64,000 nucleotides of DNA from Epichloe hybrida. Taxonomy: Eukaryota > Ascomycota > Sordariomycetes > Hypocreales > Clavicipitaceae. Made by a program: the position numbers and the translations under genes. Location: contig JAFEKR010000031.1 in NCBI GenBank assembly GCA_019022495.1, forward strand, positions 434,001-498,000, given 5' to 3'. A model generated the notes under the pieces. The model was not told the origin of the DNA. It saw only the letters and a list, made by a program, of their open reading frames with translations, and ran no database searches. Below, one piece after another: positions 43,938 through 57,250 of this stretch. The first letter of the stretch is position 1, and every line of letters starts with the position of its first letter.

Positions 43938-46900
43938 ATTCTAAAGCTTCTCCTACTAGTTACCTAAGAGTAATATAGGGGGAGAACTACCTAATTTACT
44001 AGAGTAATATTAGATAATAACCTAACCCTAATAGATAAGAGTTATACCTAAGTAAATAAGAGTAATACTATAGGTAAAGACACACTATATACTAATAAAA
44101 CCATGCTTATAATAAGACCCTTTACCCCTTATAGTAAAGCTATAGTAACACTAAAGTAAATTACTTAGCTAGAAAAACTCTAAAGATTATAAGAATAAGA
44201 ATAAGAGCTTATTAACCTTATTATAGGTAACTTAAGGGAAGTATAAGGGAAAAGTAAGTAAAGAGCTAGCCCCTTATTAAGCAATAGTAGCTAAGAGGTT
44301 AGAGTTAAGAATATTACTAAGCTTTAATACCCTATAAACCCCTAGAGGTATAAGATATAAATAAATAACCTAAACTATACCTTTAATAAGGTAAAGAAAA
44401 AATACTAACGTAATTACTAAAAGATTCTCTTTACACTTAACTATATATATACTAACTATAGGGCAAGATAGGATAAATACCTTAATAAATAATAGGCTTA
44501 TAGCTAGGATAATCTTAAGGATAATTAGGATAAATTCTAGACTTAGACACTTACATTACTTAGGGACTTTATAAACTATAATACCTAAATAGCTATATAG
44601 CTTAAGAATATAAAGTAACATAAGGGCTAGAGCTCTATTAAATTTAGTATCTTCCTAGATTTGCTAGAGATATACCTAGAAAAAGCCCTTAAAAAGTCCT
44701 ATACCCTTATATTCTTTATAAAGCTACTCCCTAAGCTATAGGACTATATTAACCTATATACCTCTATTACTAGGAAAACATAAGAGAAAGTTATATAACT
44801 TGCCTAGTGATTTTAGGAGGCTATGCTAAAGAGCAAGTAAAAGCCTAAATATTTAGGAGATAAGGGATTATATAAGAATCCCTAATATTATAGAAATAAC
44901 TTACCCTAAGGCTATAGGCTATATAGAGATTAAAGGAATAAAGACTAGGAAAAGGGCCTAGCTATATACCTAAATAATAATAAAATTAGGGATAAGAGGT
45001 AATATTATAACTATAATAGCCTAGATTACCTTACGAATAAATATAATAAGCTAAGGAAAAACCCCTAAGATAAATAAGGAAACTTCCTAAGGTAGAAGTA
45101 AAGGCCCTTACCTTTGCCTTAAATACTAAGGTACTAATTAAGCATTAATTTTATATACTAGTTACTATTTATAGGTATAAAGACATTAAAATAGTAGTAA
45201 ATCTAGATAGCTACGCTAAGCTTAATATTATTAGCATTAAATTTATAAGAAACTATAAGCTTAATTAGGCTAAGGCTATAGTACTTATTCTCTAGGTAGT
45301 AAGGGCCCTTATAGTCCCTTAATATAGTATTTATAAGGTGCCTATTATAATTAAAGACTTAAGAGGGGAAGAAAAAAACCTTAAGCTATTATATATAGCT
45401 ATAGATAAAGACCTAAGAGTAAGGGGAAGCCCTATCTTAATTAGGATATATACACTCGCTAAAGAATATATATATTTTTATTTATACTCTTAAGAGTAAT
45501 GGTTTAAGAAGAAGAAAATAGCCTTTTTACTTATAACTCCTTATAAGTTTATAAAGGTAATGTGTAATAAGGCTATTATATATGCTATTATAGGAGTTAT
45601 AGAAGATAAGTTTATTACCCTTAAAGATAATAAGGAGGTAAAAGCATATAGAACTATTAAAGATATCCCTAAGGAATTATATAAGTTCAAAGATATATTT
45701 ATAGTAAATAAGGTAGGTAATTTACTATTAAGAAAGGAGACTAATTATATAATTAACCTAATACCTAGGGCCACGCCCCTATATAAACTAATTTACTCTC
45801 TCTCCTAAAGTAAGTTAAAGGAGCTCTGTGAATATATTAATAAAAACCTATAGAAAGGCTAGATAAGACCCTTTAAGAGCCTTATAAGCATGCCTATCCT
45901 ATTTATACTAAAGAAGGATAGAATGCTTTAACTATATATAAATTATTAGGGACTTAATAGAGTAATATAGAAGAATTACTATGCTTTCCCCTTAATTTTA
46001 GAGATCCTAGACTAGTGCTAAGGAGCTTACTACTTCTTAAAGATTAATATTAAGGATACTTACTATTAAATTTATATTAAAGAGAGTAATAAGTAAAAGA
46101 CTATGTTTTATACTTACTATAGACACTATAAATACCTTATAATGCCCTTTAAGCTAACTAATACGCTAGCTACTTTCTAGAGCTATATTTATAAAGCGCT
46201 TTATAGGCTAGTAAACACTATTTATATAGTATATTTAGATAATATCCTTATCTTCTTAAAAACATAAGAGAAGCACACTATATATATTAAGGAAGTTTTA
46301 GAATATATAAGGTTAGTAAAGTTATATATAAAACCCTTAAAGTATTTATTTTACTAGGAATTAGTGAAATTCCTAGGGTTTATCCTATTAGTTAATAGTA
46401 TTTTAATAGATATATATAAAGTAAATATAATCTAAGACTAGAAGGAGCCTATAAGCTTTAAAGATATATAGTCCTTCCTAGGATTTTATAACTTTTACTA
46501 AAGGTTTATTTACTAATACTCTAGGATTATAGTACTCTTATATACACTAATAAAAGGTAGTTAAAATAGTATCTAAACTAGGAAGTTTATATTTAGGGAA
46601 AGAGAATAGCTAGTGTTTAACTAGCTAAAAGATACCTTTTAATAAGCGCCTTTTCTCTATTATTATAACCTAAGTTAGCTAGTGTGTATTAAGATAAATA
46701 CTTTAGTCTTTATAATAGTAAGAATCTTATCTTAGTAAGATAATAAGGGCTAATAGTATCCTATAGTATTTTAGTTAAGGAAGTTTATAAACACTAAATA
46801 TAATTATAGTATAGTAAACTAAGATCTACTTACTATAGTAAAGTTATTTAAACACTAGTAATACTATATTAAAGGTATAGTAACCCTAGTAAAGGTCCTA

Positions 46901-49520
46901 TTAGATTACTATAACTTATAGACTTTTATAAAGTAATAGAAGCTAAATAGAAAATAAGCTAGATAGTATATATTCCTTTACCCCTTTTACTTTATAATTA
47001 GGCATAGACCTAGGAAAAGTAACCTAGTAAATATACTATTAAGATAGTCTAATTATAAAGGTAAACCCTTAATAAATAGGTTACTTTTACTAGAGCTTTA
47101 AAAGAAAATAGTAGCTACTAAAGAACTAGTAAAAGAAAATATACTAATATATAAGAGAAAATATAGTAAAATACCTTTAGGGGAGGAAAATACCCTAGTC
47201 TTAATATATTAAAGAAGATATAGTAAAATACCTTTAGGGGAGGAAAATGCCCTAGTCTTAGTAAAAAGGCTTAGTAAGATGCCTTTAGGGGAGGAAAATG
47301 CCCTAGCCACTATAAAGAGAGCTCTAGAGGCTAGAGTAACCTAGTTAAGAGGCTAGTTAGCTACTATAAATCTAGTAAAAGATTAGCTAAATAAGGGTAA
47401 TTTCTAGGAGAAGGTAGCGTGTGTCTAAGATATTAGCGTAGTATAAGAGATATAGGAGACTATTAAGCCACTAAATCCCTACTAATCTAGGCTAAATAAA
47501 CCATTAGTATAATTACTATAGAAGGCATAGGATTAAGATCTAGATTTATAGAGGTAAAATAGTAAGATTAATAATTCCCTAGCAAGAGGCAAGGGAAAAG
47601 CTAGTCTATAGTTACGTAGCATAAGGGGCTTTCTAATATACTAAGACTAGGTAGTTATTCCCTAGGAGCTTATCTTATAATAGGAGCTTTTATAGCTATA
47701 CTATAATAATTTACTAGTAAGTTACTTTAGGACTAAACACACTCTTAAGCTATTAAAGCGTTACTTCTAGTGGCTAGGCATAAATAAGTTAGTATCTAAC
47801 TATATTATAAGCTATAGGGTTTACTAGTAGGTAGTAGCTAGAAGGCATTGCCTATATAAAAGCCTTAAATCCCTGCTAATACTATGGTAACTATAGGTAG
47901 AAATCTTAATAGATTTTATTATAGGATTGCTAGTTACCTAAGTAAGCGAATAAGAGACTAACGCAATCCTAGTAATTATGGACTAATTTACTAAGTACTT
48001 TATTTTCTTACTTATAACTATAATAATTAATATAGCTAAACTAGTAAAGCTTTTCTATAAGGAGATTAAACTAAGGTTTAGGGCGCTAAAGGGCATTATA
48101 TCTAATAGGGGATTAGTCTTTATAAGCTAATTCTAGTTAGACCTATGCTACCTATTATATATAAAGCAAAGGCTTTCTATAGCGTTTTACCCCTAAACTA
48201 ATAAGTAAATAAAGAGAATAAACTAGGTACTTAAGCATTACCTCTAATGCTTTATAGCTAATAACTAATAGATATAGCCTAAGCTACTCCTAATAGCTTA
48301 ATTTACCTATAATAACATAGTAAATAGGACTATAGGTTACTCTCCTAATTACTCCCTTATAGGCTATTTACCTAAGTTTTACCTAGCTCTTAGGGATAAG
48401 ACTAAAGAAGGGAAGGTACTAGAAGCCTATATATATATTATAAAGCTATATAAAGTTAAAGAGTAGCTAAAGTAAAACTAGGTAAAAGCTACTAAGACCT
48501 AAGTAAAGTACTATAACTAGTATTACTAGCTATTAACGCTAAAAAGAGGTAACCTAGTACTACTATTAGCAAAGAACATTAGGCTTAAGGATATAAAATA
48601 GAAGCTAACCCCTAGATTTATTAGACTATTTTAAGTACTTAATACTATAGGAAAATAAGCATATAGACTTATATTAACTAAAAAATATAGTTAGCTATAT
48701 AACATATTTTATATTAGCCTATTAGAGCTATAGAATTACTATAAAGACACTAAAGATAAGGAAATGCTAATACTAGACTTAGAGAATAAAGATAATAAGT
48801 ATAAAGTTAAGGAGGTTAAGGACTAGGAAAACCTAAGAAGGCAATAAATACCTAGTAAAATAAAAGGGCTAGCTAAGTAAATATAACTAATAGGTTATAG
48901 TAAAAGACATAGAAAGCACTTAATATGTAATTTAGGTATTTTACTAAAATAAGTCTAGTAAGAAAAGTAATAAGATATAAGTAAGTTATAGGCAAAAAGA
49001 TATAATATTCTTATAGAAAAGGCATAGCCTTATTAGCTACTATTACACTCTAAAATAAAAACCTTAGACTACTTACTAAAAAACAAAAGAAAACATTCCT
49101 ATAAAGTAAGGAGAGTTAAGGGAAACCCCTCTATAGTAGCCCTTATATAGGAATACACCACACCCTTGTAAAGAAAGTATTTACCTACCTTCTTATCCTC
49201 CCTAATAAGGCCCCTTATTACATAGAAAAAGCAATGCTTTGCCACGCCCTAGGGTATAAAACCTAGGTTATAAGACCGTAAACGCAAAGTTACCTTTATC
49301 TTCTAGATATAGAAAAGTTTATAATAGTTTTACTATAAAAGGGTTAGTAAATTAGTAGCAAAAAGAAATAAAATACTTACTACTCCTAGGATAAGCGCTA
49401 GCTATATTATAATAGAAAGTTATTACTAAGACATAATATACTAATTATATAAAATTAATACCTCTTACCCTAAAATATAAGCAAAGCACTATAAGTAAGG
49501 AAAAGACAAACCTAGTAAAC
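43938..49520 (+). pseudogene. Gypsy element 3 gag-pol, RIP-inactivated
   Basis: Protease segment VVNLDSYAKLNIIS lies near 45190-45240. RT (about 45700-46500) includes SKLKELCEYINK, YYFLKINIKDTYYQIYI, FKLTNTLATF and VYLDNILIF, where the catalytic YLDD has become YLDN. RNase H and the tether YFIIRHRPRKSNLVNILLR follow. Integrase (about 47880-48300) includes ILIDFIIGL, ILVIMDQFTKYF and IAFYP. A longest open stretch of 82 codons (45560-45808) covers the RT start. Nearly all stops are TAG/TAA at Gln or Trp positions. Confidence 0.87.
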
Positions 49521-50260
49521 CTTTATAGCCCCTATAAGGCTAAATATAATATAGTATACTATATTAGCGTGGTTAAAACCTAATATTAAGGCTAAGTAAG
49601 ACTTAGTAATACTAAAGTAAGTTACCTTAGAGAATATAGAGTCCTTAGGGTTCTCCTTAATAGTATTACTAAGGGTATCTATAAGGGTTTATACCTAGTC
49701 TAAAAGGACTAAAAGGTCTAGAAAGTTACCTTTTATAGTAGCTATTACCTATATAAAGATATTAGAAATAAGGGACTAAAAGACTAGCAAATAGTAGTAT
49801 ACTTATAGTATTATAGGTATTGCCATATTTATAACACTAAATATAATATTTAGAACGCTTTGCTATTATAATAGTAATAGTAGATAATTTAATAGGGAAT
49901 TAATAGTTAATCTTAGGTAGTTTAGGCTTAGATAAAGGGTTTTTCTTAAAGTCTGCGTACCTAGTACGCAAATAGTATATATAGGAATATTTCTTTAAGG
50001 GAATATATTTAGCTTCTATAATAAAAATATAGTAATAGGTAAGGGCAAAGTAAAGGTATTTAAAGGCATAATAATAATTTATAGAAAATATCTAGTATTA
50101 TAGAAAAGAAAAGTATGTAATATAATAAGGAGTTACTAGTGAATTTATACTTAAGTGTTACTTATTATTTATTATTATTTTAATATAGTAACTAGGTAGT
50201 AAATAGCTATATAATAGCTAGTAAGCTATTTAAGAGCCTAGCTATAAGTAAGGGGGTAAT

Positions 50261-50462
50261 TATAAGGCCCCGCTTATAATAACACTTGTAATTACTAGTG
50301 TACCTCGCGGGTAGGCTATGTCCTAGGGCTAGGTTCACGTGACACTAGCAAGCCACTAGCTATAAGCTAGTGACTTGCACGCATAACACACTTAGACCTA
50401 GTAAGCTTTAGTTAATATACCAGAGCCCTTATACCTCTTGCCTAGCTACCATTGTTCTCACA
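50261..50462 (+). repeat. 3' LTR of Gypsy element 3
   Basis: 202 bp. It retains TGTTCTCACA at its end, giving the family's true LTR terminus. Confidence 0.9.
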
Positions 50463-51178
50463 CCTTGTAAGGCTAAATATAACATAGTGTGCCGTGTTAG
50501 CGTGGTTAAAACCTAATATTAAGGCTAAGTAAGACTTAGTAATACTAAAGTAAGTTACCTTAGAGAATATAAAGTCCTTAGGGTTCTCCTTAATAGTATT
50601 ACTAAGGGCGTTTAGAAGGGTTTATGCCTAGTCTAAAAGGACTAAAAGGTCTAGAAAGTTACCTTTTATAGTGGCTATTGCCTATATAAAGATATTAGAA
50701 ATAAGGGACTAAAAGACTAGTAAATAGTAGTATACTTATAGTATTATAGGTATTACTATATTTATAACACTAAATATAGTATTTAGAATACTTTACTATT
50801 ATAATAGTAGTAGATAATTTAATAGGGAATTAATAGTTAATCTTAGGTAGTTTAGGCTTAAATAAAGGGTTTTTCTTAAAGTCTATATATCTAGTATGTA
50901 AATAGTATATATAGGAATATTTTTAAGGGAATATATTTAGCCTTTATAATAAAAATATAGTAATAGGTAAGGGCAAAGTAAAGGTAACTAAAGGTATAAT
51001 AATAATTTATAGAAAACTTATCTAGTATTATAGAAGAGAAAAGTATATAATGTAATAGGGAGTTACTAGTAAATTTATACTTAAGTACTACTTATTATTT
51101 ATTATTATTTTAATATAGTAACTAGGTAGTAAATAGCTATATAATAGCTAGTAAGCTATTTAGAAGCCTAGCTATAAG

Positions 51179-52505
51179 CAGAGTATTGTTTGTAGTGTAG
51201 TTAGTGTAGTTTTTAGGAAAAATTTGTATTTGTAGTGTAGTTTTTTTTTTCTTGTAGTTAATGTATTGTAGTTTTTTTTTTTCTTGTAGTTAATGTATTG
51301 TAGGTTTTTTTTTTTATAGTTAGTGTAGTGTAGTTTTTTTTTTTTATAGTGTAGTGTATTGTAGTTTTTTTTTGCTTGTAGTGTAGTGTAGTTAGTGTAG
51401 TTACTAACTACACTAACTACAAAAACTACAAATGTAGTGTTAGTAAAAAAAAAGTGGGCTTTTTTATTATATAAGGTTATTATAAGGATTAAAAGAAGGC
51501 TAGTTATAGAGAAGCTTTTATTATTACCTATTTTACCTAATTAGTTATATAATTTATAAAATTTGCCTTTTTTTAAGGATTTTACTATAACTAGGGTAAT
51601 TTATAATATTATAACTTTTTAATAATACTATTATACCTAATACTTTATTTTACTAATATAACTTAAAGAAAAACCTTCTTATTATTTTATTTACTATTAC
51701 TATTAATTATTTTATATTTTAAAATGTTATTATTATTATTTTAAATAAAAAATACCCTAAACTAATAGAATAAAATTAATTAAGAAATCTAGATAAATTA
51801 CTAGAAGTTAATAGAATATATACTTAGTACTTAAATCTTATTCTTAATATAATAAGAACTTAAAAAAAGCTTAAACTATTTATTTAAGATTTAAACTAAT
51901 TAAATATTAGTTTTAGCTTTATAATTCTAAAGCCTTAAGAAGTTATATATAGTAACTTTATATATCTTATTACTATAATATATAAATAAAGAATATAATA
52001 AACTAATATTTATAATCTATTAATAAATAATTAATAGTATTATTTTAATTACCCTATATAGCTTAATTAAGCTATAAAAAATAAGTTTAACTTATTTTTT
52101 AAAATAAAACTAAGACTTACTTTTATATAATATACTATACTTATTATAAGAGCTTTAATAACTTTAATAACCTTAATTACTATTATTACTATTAATACTA
52201 TTATTACTATTATTCCTTAATTACTATTATTACTATTATTTTACTTTTATTATTATTTTAAAAAAATATAAAAGAGAAAACATTTTTATAATATTAATAT
52301 TTTTAAAAACCTTAAAATACTAAGTTATTAAAAACTATAGCTTTTACTATAGTAATTTACTTATAATTACTAGTATTTATATTTAAGTTATTTATTTATT
52401 ATTTATTTATTATTTATTTATTATTAAACTTTAACACTAATAATATTATAAGTAATCTTAGTAATCTAAGTAATCTTAGTAATCTTAGTAATACTAGTAA
52501 TATTA
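51179..52505. mobile_element. Third hAT-like copy, right end lost
   Basis: It starts CAGAGTATTGTTTGTAGTG at Gypsy element 2 sequence GCTATAAG (its expected 8-bp target copy). It is co-linear with the 1,964-bp element for about 1.3 kb (to the equivalent of about 41400), then stops abruptly at the LTR of Gypsy element 4. The remaining ~0.6-0.7 kb and the right end are absent. Confidence 0.8.
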
Positions 52506-52775
52506 TGTTAGGAGTGCAGAGGTTAAAGATAGGATGTTTATCAAAGCGGGTCTTTAGAGAACCTTTAGGCTATGTAAATAACAAAGAGGCTAGCTAGCTA
52601 TAAGATAGCTACGTGCTTATAAAGCAAGGTATTTATTAAAGACTACGCACATTATTAGTGCTAGGTTAGAGATTAAAACCTTCATGCACCTACCCCTAGC
52701 TAGTATCTATCTAGTAGCAACTGCAATAGTCTTAGCTATCACTTCGTTCTTAACCTTTCGGTGCAAGCCGTGACA
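52506..52775 (+). repeat. 5' LTR of Gypsy element 4
   Basis: 270 bp. It keeps words such as GGTGCAAGCCGTGACA. Its junction with the truncated hAT-like element is abrupt. Confidence 0.88.
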
Positions 52776-53699
52776 TTTAAGAGGCTTTTTATATATAAAG
52801 ACACTATCTTGCTTATTTAGCTTATATAATTAAAGTTATTATAGATTATTTAAACTATAAGTACTTTACTATAAAGCCTAAGCTTACTAGTAAGTAAGTA
52901 ACTATACTTAATAAGCTTTATCCTTTTAATTTTAAGATTATATATTATATAAGGAAATTAAATCTTACTAACTTACTTTTAAGAAAATTAGATTTTATAA
53001 GTAAGGTAAGGAAAGAGAAAGTAATAACTATATAACTTCTTACCTTTTTATTTAAATTTATAAATACTAAGAGATAAGAATACTATAGTAATATTATTAG
53101 TGCTATAGGCTTTATAAAAACATTACTTAGTGTAACTAATAGTTAGTTATAATAATACTATAATAATACTACTAATATCTAGGGTTTTAAAAAATTATAA
53201 CTTAACTATATTCCTAAAGAACCTAATAATCTAAATAATCTTAAAAGAGTTATATTAGTAAGGTTATTTAATACTTTTTATACTTTTATTAATAAGTAAT
53301 AAGCTAGCTATAGTAATACTATTAGTACCTAGTATATATATTATTTATTGCTTAATTATTTTAATTTTCCTATTAGACTAGCTATTTCTAATAAAAATAA
53401 ACTAGTATAGGTTATTACTAGTAAGTAATAAGGGTGCCCCTTAAAAATATTACTTATTTATATTTTTATAAGACTAAAAGTATTTATTAAACTAATTACT
53501 TATAGAGATATTATAGCTAGGATTTAATCTATTTAAAAACCCTCTTTTAAGTTTAAGTTTAACTTTCTAGAAAAGAGCTTAGAATTAAAACCCCTAATTT
53601 AAGTCTTATTATATAAAGTATAGTAAGGTAATAACTTTACTATAGCTTAATTAAAGTTACTTAAAAGTAGTAATATAGCTATATCCTAGATATAGTTAA

Positions 53700-55030
53700 T
53701 TAAACCCTCTAAGCTATTAATATTTAAGAATTATATTTTTATTTCTCTAGGTATAAGAAAAGAAATTTTATTACTAACTTATAATAACCTTATTACTAGG
53801 CACTAAGAAGTAAGTAAAACTCTTTATTAGATTATAAACTAATATTATTAGCTAATAATAAAGAAAGATATAAAGGTATATATTAGTACTTATATAAATT
53901 ATTAGACTTTAAAACTAAGGCATTATAAACTATATAGTAAGCTAGCTATACTACTAGTGCTTAATTACCCTTTTTAAGAATTATTAATAGATTTTATTAC
54001 TAGACTTTTACTAGTAAAAGATTTAAATTAGACTTATAATATAATTTTAGTTATTATTAACTATTTTATAAAATATAGTATTTATATCCTTATTTTAATA
54101 TAACTAACTAGTAATAAGCTAGTAATTATATTCTTAAAATATATTTTTAAAGACTATAAAGCCTTAGAAAGTATTATAATAAACTAAGGTTTTATATTTA
54201 CTAGTAATTTCTAGATAACTTTTTATTATTTTCTTATAATAAAGTAGCTACTTAGCACTGCTTTTTACCCCTAGATAAATAGCTAGATAAAATATTTAAA
54301 CTAGGTCTTAGAATATTATTTAAGGGCTTTTACTTATACTAAATAAACTAATTAGGTAAATAACCTATTAATAGCGTAATTTATATATAATATAAGTAAT
54401 TACTTAATTTATAGCTATATACTAGTAAAGGTATTATAAGGCTATAATCCTAGAGGTTTATAGTAAGTAATAGTAAATATTCCTTTAGTAAATAATTAAG
54501 CTAAAAGTAAAATTTTAATACTAAGAGAGAAGTATACTATAATTAAGTAGCTTTTAAGTAACTTATAAACTTAGTATAAAAAATATTATAACTAAAAAAG
54601 AACTTTAATAAGGTTTAAAGTTAGTAACTATATTTTATTATTAATAAAAAATATTAACTTAAAATACCTTAGTAAAAAGCTAGCTATAAAGTACCTAGGC
54701 CCCTATAAGATTAAAAAGGTAATTAGAAGTTATAAATTAATATATAAATAAAAATTACTACCTAGGACTTAATTATATAATATATTTAATATTACTAGGC
54801 TTAAACCTTTTAAAGGGAATTTACTAAATATAGAGAATATATCCTTACTATAAAATCTATTAAAGATAATAAATAAGAGTTTAAAGTTAAGAGAATTATT
54901 TTATATTACTATAATAATAGGTATTATAAATATCTAGTTAAATTAAAAGACTATAATACTTTAGAGAATTCTTAAGTATTAAAAAGGGATTTTATTACTA
55001 AAGAAATTATTAATAACTATAAGTAATAGC
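53700..55030 (+). pseudogene. Gypsy element 4 integrase and chromodomain remnant
   Basis: The linker and H2C2-like region (about 53770-53930) are followed by an integrase core: ELLIDFITRLLL, IILVIINYFIKYSIY, GFIFTSNF (DRGxxFTSxFW-like) and YLNQVLEYYLRAFTYT. A chromodomain-like stretch YYKYLVKLKDYNTLENS lies at about 54910-54975. The many TAA/TAG codons show inactivation. The ~1.9 kb after it to the right LTR is AT-rich and unassigned. Confidence 0.72.
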
Positions 55031-56980
55031 TAAGTAATAAAGTTAATATAAGGTAATTATATTTTATAACTTAATATACTAAAGATATTAGAAAATAAAG
55101 TTAATTTACTTAAATAACTTAAAAAATTTATTATATAGCTACTAAGTACTTATTCCTTTATAATAAAGTTAGTCCTTAAGACTACTAGTCCTTTATTATT
55201 AGTAGTAACTATAGAAACTATAGATAAAAAGGCCTTAGAAGTATTTTTATTATTAAAATCTCTTTTTTTATATATATAAACCTAAAGTATATTAAGAAGC
55301 TTAATAAAACTAATATATTTAAGTAAATTAGTAGTATTTAGTATAAACTACTAGTAAGTTAGTTAAGTACTAGCTATATATATTAAGAAAGCTTACCTTT
55401 AGGATATTTTAGGCTATAAAGTAAAGATAGCTTAAAATATTAATCTAAGTCTTTAAATTTATAGTATTACTTAGTAATACTATAATAGTATATTTATTAT
55501 ATTTTACCTTATAAGTAATATTAGTAAATATTTAAATATAGTAAATATAATTATACTTATTAGAATTTTTATAAACTAGAATAATATTCTATAGCTTTTT
55601 CTTTACTTTTATAATAAGCTAGAAGTAAGTTAGTAATAATCTAGTATTTAGGTAATAGAATTATACTTACTTTATTTTAATAGTAATAGTTACCTTTAGA
55701 AGTAGCTTTAATAAGTTTAAATAGCCTATTATAAAGCTATATAATTTAAGCTAAAGTCTAGTAGTATATTAGTAATAAGTAAGTAAATTCTAGTTAAGAG
55801 AAATATACTATAATATAGTTTTTATTATTTTAGAAGTAATAAGTATATTTTATTAAATAGCCTATTAAATATTAGCTATAAAAAAGTAATAAGTAAGTAA
55901 AGAAGTTATACTTAAAGATTTATTATATTTAGCTAGGAAGGTTTTTTTATTAATAAGGTATTTTAAAATCTTATAGGTATTATTTTTAGGAGAATATTTT
56001 ATATTATTACTTACTAATAATAGTGTATATATAAAATCTTCTTTAAAGCTATTTTACTAGTAATAAGTTAGTAATAAAAACACTATAAGGATATAATAAA
56101 CTTATAATAAGATTTTAAAAGAAGTTTACTTTAGAGAAAACTTTATAAAAGACTTTATAGGAGATTTCTTAGTTAATAAATTTTCTTAAGGTATTAATAA
56201 AGGTAAAGTTTAGGTATAAGACTTAGATATAGTAAACTAGCTATAAGTTAGCTATAATAAACTAGATAAGGAAGTTATACTAATAAGAGTATAAACTTAT
56301 AAGCTAGATAAGGGTAAAAAACTAAGATAAATAAGGATAAATAATAATAATAATTAGGGACTAAAAGAGATTAGTAACTACTAAGTAATAGTAATAAAAG
56401 AGCTACTACTTAGCTAGTAAGGGTAACTTATAAGGTTAAAGGATATTATAAAAGAAAGAAAGAGTGTAAAAGAGAGGAAAATTAGTCTCTTTTATATTAA
56501 CCCTAGACCCCTTAAGTAATCTAATGCACTATATATAGGTAATTTATAAATTATAATAATAACTATTAGTACTACTAAACGCATATATACCTAATAGCTA
56601 TAAACTTATAGTAACTATAATATAAGCCCTTTCGTTAGACTATTTGAAACCCTAGTATTAGGTACTTTATTTATTTAACTAATTATAAAAATTAATATAA
56701 GTTATCTATTTTTTTCTCTTTTAGCTATATAATAGGTAATAATATTTATTTTACTATAGTAAAGCTATATATAAGCTACTATTTAGATATTACTAACTAT
56801 AATAAAAGAGGTTATTTTTAATTAGTAATATTATTATTATTATTTCTTTTTATTTACTTATATATTTAAATATAAGATACCTTATCTTATTTTTCCTTAT
56901 AAAGCTTTAATATAGTAACTATACCTTAAGTAAGTAGCTTATTTTATAATTAAGGTTAATTATATATAGGGGAGGTATTA

Positions 56981-57250
56981 TATTAGGAGTGTAAAGGTTA
57001 AAGATAGGATATTTATTAAAGTAAGTCTTTAGAGAACCTTTAGGCTATATAAATAATAAAGAGGCTAGCTAGCTATAAGATAGCTATATGCTTATAAAGT
57101 AAGGTATTTATTAAAGACTATATATATTATTAGTACTAGATTAGAGATTAAAACCTTTATATACCTGCCTTTAGCTAGTATCTATCTAGTAGTAACTATA
57201 ATAGTCTTAGCTAATACTTCGTTCTTAACCTTTTGGTGCAAGCTGTGACA
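56981..57250 (+). repeat. 3' LTR of Gypsy element 4
   Basis: 270 bp, co-linear with 52506-52775. Differences are nearly all C-to-T and G-to-A relative to the 5' copy. Confidence 0.88.

Larger units (their letters stand above)
43736..50462 (+). mobile_element. Gypsy element 3: complete 6.7-kb copy inserted into its own family member
   Basis: Two 202-bp LTRs (43736-43937, 50261-50462) begin TGTGAGGCCC/TATAAGGCCC and end TTCTTATA/TTCTCACA. The 5-bp duplication CCTTG lies at 43731-43735 and 50463-50467. The host sequence on either side rejoins to the Gypsy 3' untranslated region, which this element also carries at about 49530. Gag, protease, RT, RNase H, integrase and a chromodomain-like tail are in Gypsy order. 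Confidence 0.9.
35670..51178 (+). mobile_element. Gypsy element 2 (forward), interrupted by two hAT-like elements and a Gypsy copy; 3' LTR lost
   Basis: The 5' LTR is 35670-35867. Body segments 35868-37237, 37656-40130, 42103-43735 and 50468-51178 are co-linear with the complete Gypsy copy at 43736-50462: gag; protease-RT-RNase H; integrase-chromodomain region; 3' untranslated region. Each interruption has exact duplications. The last segment ends at a third hAT-like element, and the expected 3' LTR never appears. Confidence 0.82.
52506..57250 (+). mobile_element. Gypsy element 4: chromovirus remnant with 270-bp LTRs, RT apparently missing
   Basis: LTRs 52506-52775 and 56981-57250 are both 270 bp (TGTTAGGAGTGCAGAGG / TATTAGGAGTGTAAAGG, ending GTGACA). 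A purine tract GGGGAGGTA precedes the right LTR. The flanks differ (TATTA on the left, AACTC on the right), so it is not a simple insertion. About 1.1 kb separates the left LTR from the integrase zinc region, too short for gag-protease-RT-RNase H. The 5' LTR is much less RIP-mutated than the 3' LTR. Confidence 0.8.

Noticed and set aside
45560..45808. 82-codon open frame as a small gene
   Set aside because: It is the start of the Gypsy RT domain in a dead element. The frame continues past RIP stops.
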